From a virus: a stretch of DNA of 64,000 nt. The stretch covers positions 1-64,000 of the IMG/VR virus record IMGVR_UViG_3300013132_000039; one strand, 5' to 3'. The stretch's first letter is position 1; every line of letters starts with the position of its first letter. Below the pieces are notes generated by a model, which was given only the letters and a program-made list of their open reading frames with translations, did not search any database and was not told the DNA's origin. Positions 27,801-35,593 of this stretch are shown piece after piece. The translations under genes were made by a program, and so were the position numbers.

Positions 27801-29482
27801 GTGGTGCATTACCCGCAGCTTTTGCTTCTGGTAATGCAGGAACATATGTTGCTTATGGACTACAAAGTGGTAATGGAAGATGGGTAGTTATTCGTAATGG
27901 TATAACTGGATCAGGATTCAGCACTAATGGTGGTATCACTTGGACTTCAGGAGGAGCTCTTCCTTCAGCAGCAGCTTGGACTGGTTTAGCCTATGGTAAA
28001 GGTAAATTTGTGGCTGTTTCATCAGGCGGAAATAGTGCTGCCTATTCTACAGATGGTGGTGCAACCTGGACTGCTGCAACATTACCTAGCTCAAGTAATT
28101 GGATAAGCGTAGCTTATGGTAATAACAGATTTGTTGCTGTTTCTGCAACAACTGGAACAGCAGCAGCCTACAGCCTAGATGGTATAACCTGGGTGGCAAG
28201 TACACTGCCTGCCAGCGCTACTTGGACAAGTATAAATTACGGGCAAGGAGTATTCTTAGCAGTAAGCCAAAGTACTCAAGCAGCTTCAAGTGAGGATGGA
28301 GTATTGTGGACATCCAGAACAATGAGCACCGCAGCTAATGGATTTAGTGGTAGTGCTTTCGGAAATCCAAATAAAACTGGAGTTTGGGTAAGTGTACAAA
28401 GAAGTACTGCTGGAACTGTTGCTAGTAGCAGCAATCTTGGAGCAACAACAAAAGCAAGAGCTTATGTAGCTAATAAGAAGATATATGCTGTTCGTATAAC
28501 AGAACCTGGTTCTGGATACGCAAGTGCTCCAACAATGACAATTACTGATCCTAATAACACTTATGAAGCTCCGTTTACAGTAAGAATAGGTAAAGGCGCA
28601 CTAGCTAATCCAAGCTTTAGAAATAGAGGTACTGCTTATGCTTCTGCTACAGCTCAAGTAGATACTGGAGATGGTTACGGAGATAACTTCCAATCTGGTG
28701 CATATGTTGCTGTAAAAAGATTAACAGCAGTGCCAGCAGCAGGCGCAAACGTTGTACTATCAAGCCAGCCAAACTTTGTCTACAAGCTTGTTCAGGTATT
28801 AAGCCAAAGTGGTTCAGAATCTGGATCAATTGGGGCATTTTTACAAATAAGTCCAGACTTATCCTTATATAATGCTCCTAATCATGAAGTTGCTGTAACT
28901 ACTAGAATACGCTATAGTCAGGTTCGATTAACAGGACACGATTTCTTAGATATTGGAACTGGTAACTTTGATGAAACTAATTATCCAGGAGGAATACCGG
29001 ACAACACTCCAAGTCAAGCTAAAGAAACAGTGGATAATAATGGCGGTCGTGTATTTTATACTAGTACTGACCAAGATGGTAATTTTAGGGTTGGGGAGCT
29101 ATTTACAATTGAACAAAGCACTGGTATTGCTACATTAAATGCTGATGCGTTTAATATTGCAGGACTAGCAGAACTTACACTTGGATCAGTTACACTTGGT
29201 GGTAGCAGTGCAACTATTGTTGAATTTAGTACAGATCCATTCTTTACTGCTAACAGTGATCAAATTGTACCAACACAACGAGCAATTAGAACATATATTG
29301 CTTCGCAAATTGGTGGCGGTGGTGCGTCATTAAATGTAAATAGTGTAGTAGCTGGATTTATTGAAATTTCGAACAACCAGATAACAACTACTTCTGGGGC
29401 ACCAATTCAGATGAAGGCTAATTTTAACTTTTCAGCTGGTGTAACAGGATACCCATTAGCTTGGAATTACTTTTTATTATAA
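21806..29482 (+). CDS. giant modular tail fibre/adhesin (second copy)
   Basis: 2558 residues; a longer paralogue of the gene before it with the same order of parts. Residues about 10-415 hold seven CBM5/12-like repeats (for example YKGDWSTSTRYKLNDVVQYG). A long middle part contains beta-helix segments (NVRTGEYYETLPIIVPE, NCTTFGYAAIGQKIDGALHN) and repeated RCERDIG/KCKRDVG...VYDLTY blocks near 610, 910, 1150 and 1370. Six Asp-box-like motifs (SLDGITW, STNGGITW, STDGGATW and others) lie at about 1885-2190. The C-terminal 250 residues match the first copy. Likely the largest adhesin of the virion; length alone would span a large part of the particle. Confidence 0.8.
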   Translation: MAEFKLGRLKFVWKGTWTTATAYVKDDVVRYGNSTYICTIGHTSAASINTDINVSPSRWNKMSEGQTWRGDWTTSTVYYAGEIVKYGGNLYTCFNGHTSAATASLGLEQNTADWSVYLSGIDYKGDWSTSTRYKLNDVVQYGATSYICLTYHTSAATATLGLEQDQSKWDVYTTSVDYKGTWAATTRYKANDIVKYGAGLWICIAAHSSGSNFGADTAYWEQFVEGFEYESDWSNSTVYQPGDVVRYGGNQYIAKTVHSASNPITGTSNWDLFSENFKFQSTWSITTSYKIGEIIKVGGNLFIANTDAPSVQTTLQSTSSVTNYFQAVSTTGMEAGMVIRFTGSAFGNVNISGTYYVKQVINATQFTISTTPGGTTFAPTTASSLSNTVTFSPKPPNATYWTALSEGLNWRGTWADDTEYAQNDLVRYGANTYICKLAHRSEGDDGSTVGATGGGQVLSRPDQDATSTYWDLFNVGTETSVMTTKGDMVYYGTSGPVRLPVGTEGQVLRVSSSSTPEWVSWGQTDNVYYVATNGQDLPFPTYGGTIDKPWKTVRYAAQQIERGCMNPNAKRLLEMNRIFIQKEVCEWIEYQVTNNISPFTTGFTFARDRCERDIGWVIDGLVYDITHGGNVRSRGAALAYVNALYPGENGTYTRLAAERLQDIACYDYMITLIQKVLTNQAPTVNYQVTNGDNSTAIVSQYIDTTYTAETGVYSNIVSLVGIINTALLDQSTANITERNPANNTINVRTGEYYETLPIIVPESTVVIGDELRSTRVSPAGSLINLSDVSYTLNTMSRLRTVVGQIVQGTNVTESSGNTATQSSSWPLAPASTAVEVEKLVGVMQHKIDTIANTAHMRSYTLPYLYNSVSYLQGYGDARQLIIENKEFIKEEIAKFTDVNYPSVKYSRTKCKRDVGYIVDALVYDLTYTGNTQSLNAGLAYFDGPGSTLLIDSTELAATIAAYTRLKTVLQQVVQNIAVTASTGNAKVQFRDSTNFPNGGNTTGFIGNCIDIITGILTANSTTGRPNFTVISITGNNTFNTAAAHGLAAGDLVIPRTTANGVTADTRYYVLTTTTTSFTVALSYGGSGVGALTNGTGLTIVFDWEDRPVINNNNVLSAGLTTAYTALSAAVGTIVTNMSNYITGKYPSLTYNTAKCNRDVRIILDAVGYDFQFNTNVQTVAAAYSYLRSSASDVFSLGQKTATRDAFQYVKGQAKSNVAGDSTAQSRIETLMNTLDEIVFGATTEGLTCGQSDPNFDYAILQLERNRDYIVSEITAYMDSTYSVTVSSYSSSTGLFTLGGNGSWLKRNAAIKFTGTAFSGVTTNTTYYVYSVVNNNNEFAIATTRDATAPLTGSLTTGSGSMTLKLVFNTTLCLRDVNEMLDALKFDLRYTGNYKSILAARYYANAVRGSAEEDMYYLRNETGLRNQTMFGLNGDLLAPNAYGTSRVSAGAYASLDPGAGPHDYHSWIISRSPYIQNCTTFGYAAIGQKIDGALHNGGNDSMVSNDFTQVISDGIGCWVTNNARAELVSVFTYYSHVGYLSENGGRIRGTNGNNSYGDFGSVAEGFDATETAITAVVDNRKFTADVGSVLTDGINQLWQYEFTNAGTDYTYATWSIGGAGAGIAVEQDEFRDDGVFQVRLLDNVDDSTNAPEVAGNFGGFGYLSNANTAQGGTTTNITIAATDSEVSSAYVGMKILLTAGSGAGQYGIISVYSSGLKLATIIKESTGTSGWDHVVPGTTIVAPDASTTYVIEPALSFTSPTFSSTARTLATSLTYVTVDWAPTTAYYSAVAATGGSGAGATFNVIRRGPKYLVVIQQSAGSNYAIGNTLTIAGTNLGGASPANNLTITVTSVNTSSGAITQFEFNGTGQGGYFVALASGTQNLNTSLDGITWASPGATALPSASNWSTAVSGDITVSETAGSFVNGRLYQIISVGNTIWTNIGAANSLVGTYFVYNNYSGAGYTGSTGTAKPIATSLVAVSDSTTVNAYSLNGGQTWTAGGALPAAFASGNAGTYVAYGLQSGNGRWVVIRNGITGSGFSTNGGITWTSGGALPSAAAWTGLAYGKGKFVAVSSGGNSAAYSTDGGATWTAATLPSSSNWISVAYGNNRFVAVSATTGTAAAYSLDGITWVASTLPASATWTSINYGQGVFLAVSQSTQAASSEDGVLWTSRTMSTAANGFSGSAFGNPNKTGVWVSVQRSTAGTVASSSNLGATTKARAYVANKKIYAVRITEPGSGYASAPTMTITDPNNTYEAPFTVRIGKGALANPSFRNRGTAYASATAQVDTGDGYGDNFQSGAYVAVKRLTAVPAAGANVVLSSQPNFVYKLVQVLSQSGSESGSIGAFLQISPDLSLYNAPNHEVAVTTRIRYSQVRLTGHDFLDIGTGNFDETNYPGGIPDNTPSQAKETVDNNGGRVFYTSTDQDGNFRVGELFTIEQSTGIATLNADAFNIAGLAELTLGSVTLGGSSATIVEFSTDPFFTANSDQIVPTQRAIRTYIASQIGGGGASLNVNSVVAGFIEISNNQITTTSGAPIQMKANFNFSAGVTGYPLAWNYFLL
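21830..23230 (+). repeat. seven sugar-binding-like protein repeats, second giant fibre
   Basis: Seven in-frame repeats of the W...Y...D-x-V-x-YG-x-x-Y-x-C-x-x-x-H type. One 70-residue insert (around residues 310-395) separates units six and seven. Confidence 0.7.
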
Positions 29483-29496
29483 TGGAGAATTAAAAC

Positions 29497-29814
29497 ATGG
29501 CAACAGGAAGACTAGGAGCTTCAGATTTATCAGCTACTACTAATACTACTGTATATCAGTGCCCTGCAAGTAATTTTGCAGTAGTTACTTTATCAGTGTG
29601 TAATAGGACAGCAAGCACTATTACTTGTAGAGTAGCATTATCTACAAGTGCAAGCCCTGCACTTGCAGACTATTTAGAATACGGTGTAAGCATTTTAGCA
29701 AATGGTGTATTAGAAAGAACAGGTATTGTAATGGCAGCTAATCAATACTTAATTGTATATTCTAGTGCAAGCAGTGTTAGTGCAGTTGTATTTGGAATTG
29801 AAACAGCGACCTAA
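29497..29814 (+). CDS. small beta-rich virion protein (paralogue set A)
   Basis: 105 residues: FAVVTLSVCNRTASTITCRV near 28-47, LEYGVSILANGVLERTGIVM and QYLIVYSSASSVSAVVFG. It shares size, strand order and the cysteine-bearing second strand with the proteins at 14666 and 15593. GGAG lies about eleven bases before its start. Function unknown. Confidence 0.6.
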   Translation: MATGRLGASDLSATTNTTVYQCPASNFAVVTLSVCNRTASTITCRVALSTSASPALADYLEYGVSILANGVLERTGIVMAANQYLIVYSSASSVSAVVFGIETAT

Positions 29815-29819
29815 TTAAT

Positions 29820-31289
29820 ATGACAAGAAGAATATCATCAGGGTACGGGTTCGCATCAGGCGGATTAGGACAAATTCAAGTTATACAAAATACTCTTAGT
29901 ACGTCGGCTGGGGATATTACATTATCCCCTACTTCAGGTGGAATTTTGGACTCAAAGGATATTGTCAGAATTAATAATGCTACAAATTCTACTAGCACTT
30001 CAACTGGTGCTATAAGAGTAAGTGGTCCATTAACAGTAACAGGTTCAGTTAATGTTGGCGGATACATAACTACAACAGCTTGGAATAATGGACCCATAGG
30101 CAGCGTTACACCAGCAGCAGCACGATTTACTACAGTTACAGCTTCAGGCTTGACAACTATAGGCGAAGCAGCTGAAGTATCCTTACCATTAACAGCGGCT
30201 ACCGGTGTTGTGGTACATGATTACACTGTTGCAAATACATTTGTGCATAGCTCAATCAGTGCTAATTTTACAGCTAATTTTACTAATGTTCCTACTACAG
30301 CTAACAGGACTTATACTTTTACACTAGTTCTTAATCAAGGTGCTGTACCATACTATGCCAGCTCGATAGCTATAAATGGATCAGTCCAACCAGTAAATTG
30401 GCAAGGCGGACAATTTAAAGCAAACAATATTGACATTCAATTAATTAGTTTAGTAAGGGCTAATGGTGTATGGACTGTTATTTCAACAATACAAAACCAT
30501 AGCTTACTTTTAGACGGCAGTAGTAGCTCAAGGGCTGCACCTAATGCAAATTACCTATTTAATGCAGGCATTACAACAAGTAATGTTTATTGGATTAATT
30601 TACCTCAGCTAGGACCTACTCAGGTTTATTGTGATATGTCCACTGACGGCGGTCGCTGGATGATGATGGGATACTTAGGTAGTATTGTTGGGGTAGGAAA
30701 CGTACAACAAGCAGTATTTTCTACGTTTGGTACTTTAGCAGCCACAAGAGCTAGCAATCAAACGTCTTTTTGTAGATTAGATATAGCTAAAGCATATCCA
30801 GGAACAGACGGTGGTAATACACAGTTAATGTGGAGACGAACCAGTAATGCAAATATTATAGTAATACACTCTTTAGATGCATTATATGATAGAATGGCTA
30901 CTAATCCAGCAACAAGTAGTCCATTATTAAATTTTACCGATGATCCTAACGGACAAGGCATTGGGAATCCAATTAAAGTTTTTAAAATGTCAAACACTGG
31001 GCCAGCTAACTTAAAGTTGAACGGAGGTGCTAGATATGAAAATGGACCTTCTTATCCAGGATTAGCTTGGAATGGGCCTTATAATGATAATACAGACAGT
31101 ACAGGATCATTTACTAGTTATCTAAATCCCAGAAGCATTCTACAATGGGAAACCGGCGGAGTTGAAAATAATACTCAATGGTTTAGAGGAAGTTCGTTGA
31201 CACTTTCAGCTTCAACAGGTAATTTTGGAAATCAAGCTATGCGAGATGTAGAAATTTATTTTAGATATAATCCGTTAGGAAATTTATAA
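29820..31289 (+). CDS. tail fibre with fibrinogen-like C-terminal domain (1 of 3)
   Basis: 489 residues. The N-terminal 200 residues (RISSGYGFASGGLGQIQV, an ITLSP stretch, TGAIRVSGPLTVTGSV) form the attachment and shaft region shared with the next two genes. From about 245 the sequence YWINLPQLGPTQVYCDMSTD followed by GGRWMMMG matches the opening of fibrinogen C-terminal lectin domains (GxYWI...VYCDM-x-x-x-GGGW). The rest is aromatic, Gly/Asn rich and ends RYNPLG. Fibrinogen-related domains bind acetylated sugars in animal proteins; here it would be a receptor-binding tip. Stop and next start are one base apart. Confidence 0.7.
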   Translation: MTRRISSGYGFASGGLGQIQVIQNTLSTSAGDITLSPTSGGILDSKDIVRINNATNSTSTSTGAIRVSGPLTVTGSVNVGGYITTTAWNNGPIGSVTPAAARFTTVTASGLTTIGEAAEVSLPLTAATGVVVHDYTVANTFVHSSISANFTANFTNVPTTANRTYTFTLVLNQGAVPYYASSIAINGSVQPVNWQGGQFKANNIDIQLISLVRANGVWTVISTIQNHSLLLDGSSSSRAAPNANYLFNAGITTSNVYWINLPQLGPTQVYCDMSTDGGRWMMMGYLGSIVGVGNVQQAVFSTFGTLAATRASNQTSFCRLDIAKAYPGTDGGNTQLMWRRTSNANIIVIHSLDALYDRMATNPATSSPLLNFTDDPNGQGIGNPIKVFKMSNTGPANLKLNGGARYENGPSYPGLAWNGPYNDNTDSTGSFTSYLNPRSILQWETGGVENNTQWFRGSSLTLSASTGNFGNQAMRDVEIYFRYNPLGNL

Positions 31290-31290
31290 T

Positions 31291-32652
31291 ATGCCAAGAA
31301 AGATTTCACAAGGTACGGCTGTTACAGGAGCAAGTGGTGGAGCTGGAACACTATTAGTAACAGGGACCAATGTAAGTACACAGGATGTAAACGGTGACAT
31401 AACGTTTAGTCCTGCTAATACTTTAATTGTTCCTTCAAGATTCGTTGTTAGTAATACAACACCAAGCACAACAACAGCTACAGGAGCAATAACCACAACT
31501 GGTGGCGTGGGTGTAGCAGGTGCAATTAGTATAACTGGTGCATTAAATAGCACTGGAGGTCTTAGTAATGCTCCTGTAGGAAATGTAAATCCAAGCACAG
31601 GTGTGTTTACAGACTTAACAGTAACTTCTATGACTTACGAAGAAACTAGTGAAGTTCTTGTTCCGTTGTCAGGAGCAACTGGTGTTGTAGTTCATAATTT
31701 TGCATTAGGTATGAATTTTTCACATACAGGTATTGCAGCAAACTTTACGGCTAATTTTACTAATATGCCTACTACTGACAATAGAAAGTATGAATTAACA
31801 TTATATTTGACTCAGGGCGCGACCGGGTATCTTGCTACAGCAGTACAAATAGATGGAGCAAGTGTAAATATCTACTGGGCAGGTGGAACATTTCCTACTG
31901 TAGGATCTAGTAGTTTTGATACTCAAAGCTTTACATTAATTAGATCCGGTGGTGCTTGGACCGTCTTTTCATCCTTAAATGTAAACGGACAAAATTATCC
32001 AGGAAGTAGCCAAACAAATCCGGCACCTAATGGGTATTGGATAGCAAACAATATTAGACAACCTTTTAGCCTAACTTCAGGAACGTTCTGGATTAAAAGT
32101 GCTAAAATGCCCAATGCTCTACAAATGTATGTAGACTTAAACTACGAAAGTGGCGGCTATGACTTTTATAATATATCAGCAGGTACAGCGATAACCAAGT
32201 ACGGTGAACAGCATAGTGGTTGTGCTTTGGGATTAGATCTTGTTTACCCTAGAAGTGTACTCCATTGGCGTGCAATGACAGATTATGTTAGAAATATTAT
32301 AGGCAGTGCAAACAATGACTATTTCCAAACTGCATATGTAGTTTATAGGAACACTTCAACTACTGGCGGAACTGTCAACGGAAATTATAGTACCTATATT
32401 ATGAGAAATCCTAGATTTTATGCTTCAGGAGCTCCTGATTGGAAAACTGGAGATGGTGGCAGATGGTGGTTAAGAGATAGCACATTTACTGATCCTAGCG
32501 GAGACTATTCAGAACGTAATTTTCTAGGTATCGGAGCAGCTGGATATACTCATCCAAATCCTTACACAGGACAAGATATTCAACTTAATGATAATACAGC
32601 AGGTTATAGTACAGGTACTAGGTACTTAGTAAGCACTAATGCTAAACCTTAA
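31291..32652 (+). CDS. tail fibre with fibrinogen-like C-terminal domain (2 of 3, diverged)
   Basis: 453 residues. N-terminus KISQGTAVTGASGGAGTLLV and TGAITTTGGVGVAGAISITG aligns with its two neighbours; the middle VVVHNFALGMNFSHTGIAAN is almost the same as in the first copy. The tip region begins FWIKSAKMPNALQMYVDLNY, where the VYCDM cysteine and the GGGW tryptophan are changed, so the fibrinogen-like fold is less certain here. A probable paralogue whose tip has been replaced or has diverged to fit another receptor. Confidence 0.65.
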   Translation: MPRKISQGTAVTGASGGAGTLLVTGTNVSTQDVNGDITFSPANTLIVPSRFVVSNTTPSTTTATGAITTTGGVGVAGAISITGALNSTGGLSNAPVGNVNPSTGVFTDLTVTSMTYEETSEVLVPLSGATGVVVHNFALGMNFSHTGIAANFTANFTNMPTTDNRKYELTLYLTQGATGYLATAVQIDGASVNIYWAGGTFPTVGSSSFDTQSFTLIRSGGAWTVFSSLNVNGQNYPGSSQTNPAPNGYWIANNIRQPFSLTSGTFWIKSAKMPNALQMYVDLNYESGGYDFYNISAGTAITKYGEQHSGCALGLDLVYPRSVLHWRAMTDYVRNIIGSANNDYFQTAYVVYRNTSTTGGTVNGNYSTYIMRNPRFYASGAPDWKTGDGGRWWLRDSTFTDPSGDYSERNFLGIGAAGYTHPNPYTGQDIQLNDNTAGYSTGTRYLVSTNAKP

Positions 32653-32663
32653 TGGAGTAAAAA

Positions 32664-34355
32664 GTGGCAAGAACAACTAGATCAGGTGTAGCAGGCAGCG
32701 CAGCAAGTGGATTGGGTGGATTATCAGTTCAAGATACAACAATTACTACATTGACTTCCGGCGAAAATATAACATTAAATGCTCCAGGAACTGGAGTTAC
32801 TATTTCTACAACACCTTTGGTGGCTAGTAATACTACAGGAGCTATAACAGGTCTTACAGCTACATTGGCTACAGGTACAGCGATTGTAACTATCACAGGT
32901 GTAGGACAAACAACAAATGGTCTTTTAGTAGGACAATCTCTTACAGTTACAGCAGGAACTGGATTATTTGGCGTAGGAGCAACAATATCTAGTATAGATA
33001 GTTTAACTCAGTTTACAATGAGTGCCAATCATAATACATCAGGAGCTGTAACATTTAGTCAAACTGCTGCTCCAGGATTAGGAGTAGTAGGTGGTGTAGG
33101 TATTGCACAGGATTTATTTGCTGGTGGAACCTTAACTGTATTAGGTGGATTCAGTGCTCCTATCGGAATTTCTCCTGCGGTATCAAGTACAGGTGCTTTT
33201 ACTAGCTTACAAAGTACTGGATTGCAGCTAGTTACAAGTTCAGTCGACGCTGTCGCAGTAAAAACTAATGCTACTTTAACAGTGAACCATGATTTTAACG
33301 AAAGTAATATTTGGTATCATTATAACATAACTAGCGATTTTACTCTTAATCTTATTAATGTGCCTACTACTAATGATAGAGTGTTGGCTGTTAGCGTAGT
33401 TCTTGTTCAAGGAGCCACAGGTCGTGCTGTTACAGGGTTTCAAATAGATGGAGTTGCACAGACCTTAAGATACCCAGGATACATAGCTATTAGCGGTACA
33501 GCTAGTAGGACTGAAGTACAAACGTTTGTACTCCAACGCTCAAGTAATGCATGGACAGTACGAACCTATATGAGTACTTATGGAGAAGCTATAGGATCAA
33601 GTCCGTTAAATCCTGCTTCTAGTGCAGACGCGATTAAAACTGCCAATGCTAGCGCAACCAGTGGACTATATTGGATTAAAGGATCAACTTGGACTTATCC
33701 AGCTTTATGCTATTGCGAAATGACACTACACGGAGGCGGATGGGTTTATTTGATGCAACGCCTTTGTACAAATGATCAAGGACTACCGTCTACTTATTTG
33801 ACTGCTCCAGCTGCTGGATTGCCAAATCACGCTAGCTCTGATTTTTACGGAACAAGAGATCTGTTAAATAACTCTTTAACAGTGCAGGCTATGTGGAATG
33901 GTATTGTTGGAGCAGCAGGTTCAGGAAAAATATTTGCAAGAGAAATGCAGATAGTTGGCGGAACTTATGATGAAGCACAAAGATATGTTTCTTCGGTTGA
34001 TGCTGGAGCTATAGATTGGACAGCTTTTCAAAGATTTTTTGCAGGTAATTTTGTAAATGGAACATTTACCTCAACAAATTTATCTGTTTGGTATAATAAT
34101 GGAAATAACGTAGCATTAAACAAACGAGGATTTAGTTATAGTGCTCCTTACCTGGCCACAATAAATTCAGGAGCTACTAACGATACTGATTTATGGTTTT
34201 GTAACGGAGCAGACGGTGACAGTGCTACAGGTGCTAATTGGAGCTTTGCCCTACAAAAAGGCGGCGCTGCTCCTCCTGCAACAGCAACAACAGCTAATGG
34301 TGGAAATCGACACAGTGGAAGATCAAGATGGGCAATAATAGCTATAAAAGCATAA
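32664..34355 (+). CDS. tail fibre with fibrinogen-like C-terminal domain (3 of 3)
   Basis: 563 residues with a GTG start, chosen because GGAG lies eight bases upstream and no ATG fits. N-terminus RSGVAGSAASGLGGLSV and GVVGGVGIAQDLFAGGTLTV matches the paralogues. Residues about 335-365, GLYWIKGSTWTYPALCYCEM followed by TLHGGGWVYLMQR, are the clearest fibrinogen-type opening of the three. The end GGNRHSGRSRWAIIAIK resembles the closing part of such domains. Likely a receptor-binding fibre. Confidence 0.7.
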   Translation: MARTTRSGVAGSAASGLGGLSVQDTTITTLTSGENITLNAPGTGVTISTTPLVASNTTGAITGLTATLATGTAIVTITGVGQTTNGLLVGQSLTVTAGTGLFGVGATISSIDSLTQFTMSANHNTSGAVTFSQTAAPGLGVVGGVGIAQDLFAGGTLTVLGGFSAPIGISPAVSSTGAFTSLQSTGLQLVTSSVDAVAVKTNATLTVNHDFNESNIWYHYNITSDFTLNLINVPTTNDRVLAVSVVLVQGATGRAVTGFQIDGVAQTLRYPGYIAISGTASRTEVQTFVLQRSSNAWTVRTYMSTYGEAIGSSPLNPASSADAIKTANASATSGLYWIKGSTWTYPALCYCEMTLHGGGWVYLMQRLCTNDQGLPSTYLTAPAAGLPNHASSDFYGTRDLLNNSLTVQAMWNGIVGAAGSGKIFAREMQIVGGTYDEAQRYVSSVDAGAIDWTAFQRFFAGNFVNGTFTSTNLSVWYNNGNNVALNKRGFSYSAPYLATINSGATNDTDLWFCNGADGDSATGANWSFALQKGGAAPPATATTANGGNRHSGRSRWAIIAIKA

Positions 34356-34364
34356 GGAGAAAAA

Positions 34365-35564
34365 ATGGGTTTTTTTAATAAAGCATCACAAAGTTCAGCA
34401 GGAAAATATTACGAAAAGCCATCTCCAGGATTCACTGCACCAGATACTGCACAAATATCCGGTGCTAATAACGGGGCTAGTGTTAGTGTAGGAACATTTA
34501 CTCCCTTAACAGACCCGTTTGGAAGAGGAAGAACAACCTGGTCATTTAATGGAGATCTTCCTCCAGGATGGACTTTTAATAGTGTAAATGGTCAGATCAC
34601 TATGCAAAGTATTTTAGGTGGGTTGAATGCTGAATTTGTCGTTTATAGATTTAGTGTAACAGCAAGCGAAATCGTTCCAAATTATAATCAAACTAGAACA
34701 GTTACAAGAAAATATAGTATTAGTTTAACAACTGCTTGGATTAATAGACAGATTATAACACAGGTTTATATGGCGGGAGGTTACCAAAATGGTGTAGTTT
34801 GGTCAAATGTTAATAGAACCACTGCTGCCACCGACACTACTGTAAATTTAGGCGACGGAACTATTAATAACTTTCATTATAAATCAGGCGCCTGCGGATA
34901 TACTAAACTGTATATTTGGAATAATACCACCACTGCATTTAATATGAGAACTGAAGTGAGATCAAATTCAGGGCAAAGTGTTGCTTCAGCTAATAGTGGA
35001 ACTGCCTTTGAGCCAAATAGAGAATACGCTTGGTGTAACGGTGAAGGAGCAGGCCAGGTTAGAAAATGGACTTTTAGTACAGAAACTGTAGCCAACTTAG
35101 GCAATGGATGGAATGATCACGCTGCCAGTATTTCAGGGGAATTCCGCGGAATTTTTTGGGGAAATAGCGCCCAAACAGCGAGAACAATATTTGCCACAGA
35201 TGCGTGGGCTTATATGGGACATAGTGCTGGAGCTCACGGGCAACAAAAAGGCCTAATGGCAAAAACAGGATTTGGGTATGGTGGAAATCAAGGAAACTAT
35301 AACGGCGGATATCAATTTAGAAAAACTAATATTGAAACAGAAACTGGAGCGGGCACATTTAGTAAACTTCATGGAAACTACGGTGAAGAGAACTTTGGTA
35401 TGGCACAAACAGCAGGATACTTATTAGGGCAATATAATGGAGCACAAAACAATGCTTCTTTTAAATATACATATGCTACTGATAGTGGATTTACTGGCGG
35501 TGCAACATTAGAACCAAAAGGACACGGAGGATGCAGTTCAGGACACTGTGGCTGGAGGGATTAA
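34365..35564 (+). CDS. fibre-tip protein with Ig-like domain and Gly/His/Cys tail
   Basis: 399 residues. Residues about 45-125 (TTWSFNGDLPPGWTFNSVNG) look like a putative Ig/cadherin-like module. From about 135 (VYMAGGYQNGVVWSNVNRTT) comes a Gly/Asn/Tyr/His-rich domain with many short strands. The protein ends GHGGCSSGHCGWRD, with two Cys and two His in 14 residues, suitable for metal binding. Strong ribosome site (AAGGAGAAAAA). Last of the fibre genes; plausible distal adhesin. Confidence 0.65.
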   Translation: MGFFNKASQSSAGKYYEKPSPGFTAPDTAQISGANNGASVSVGTFTPLTDPFGRGRTTWSFNGDLPPGWTFNSVNGQITMQSILGGLNAEFVVYRFSVTASEIVPNYNQTRTVTRKYSISLTTAWINRQIITQVYMAGGYQNGVVWSNVNRTTAATDTTVNLGDGTINNFHYKSGACGYTKLYIWNNTTTAFNMRTEVRSNSGQSVASANSGTAFEPNREYAWCNGEGAGQVRKWTFSTETVANLGNGWNDHAASISGEFRGIFWGNSAQTARTIFATDAWAYMGHSAGAHGQQKGLMAKTGFGYGGNQGNYNGGYQFRKTNIETETGAGTFSKLHGNYGEENFGMAQTAGYLLGQYNGAQNNASFKYTYATDSGFTGGATLEPKGHGGCSSGHCGWRD

Positions 35565-35593
35565 TAAGATAATTAACTTTTTAAGAGAATACA

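Noticed and set aside
13558-35564. Diversity-generating retroelement acting on the fibre genes.
   Set aside because: No reverse transcriptase and no template/variable repeat pair were found in the window.
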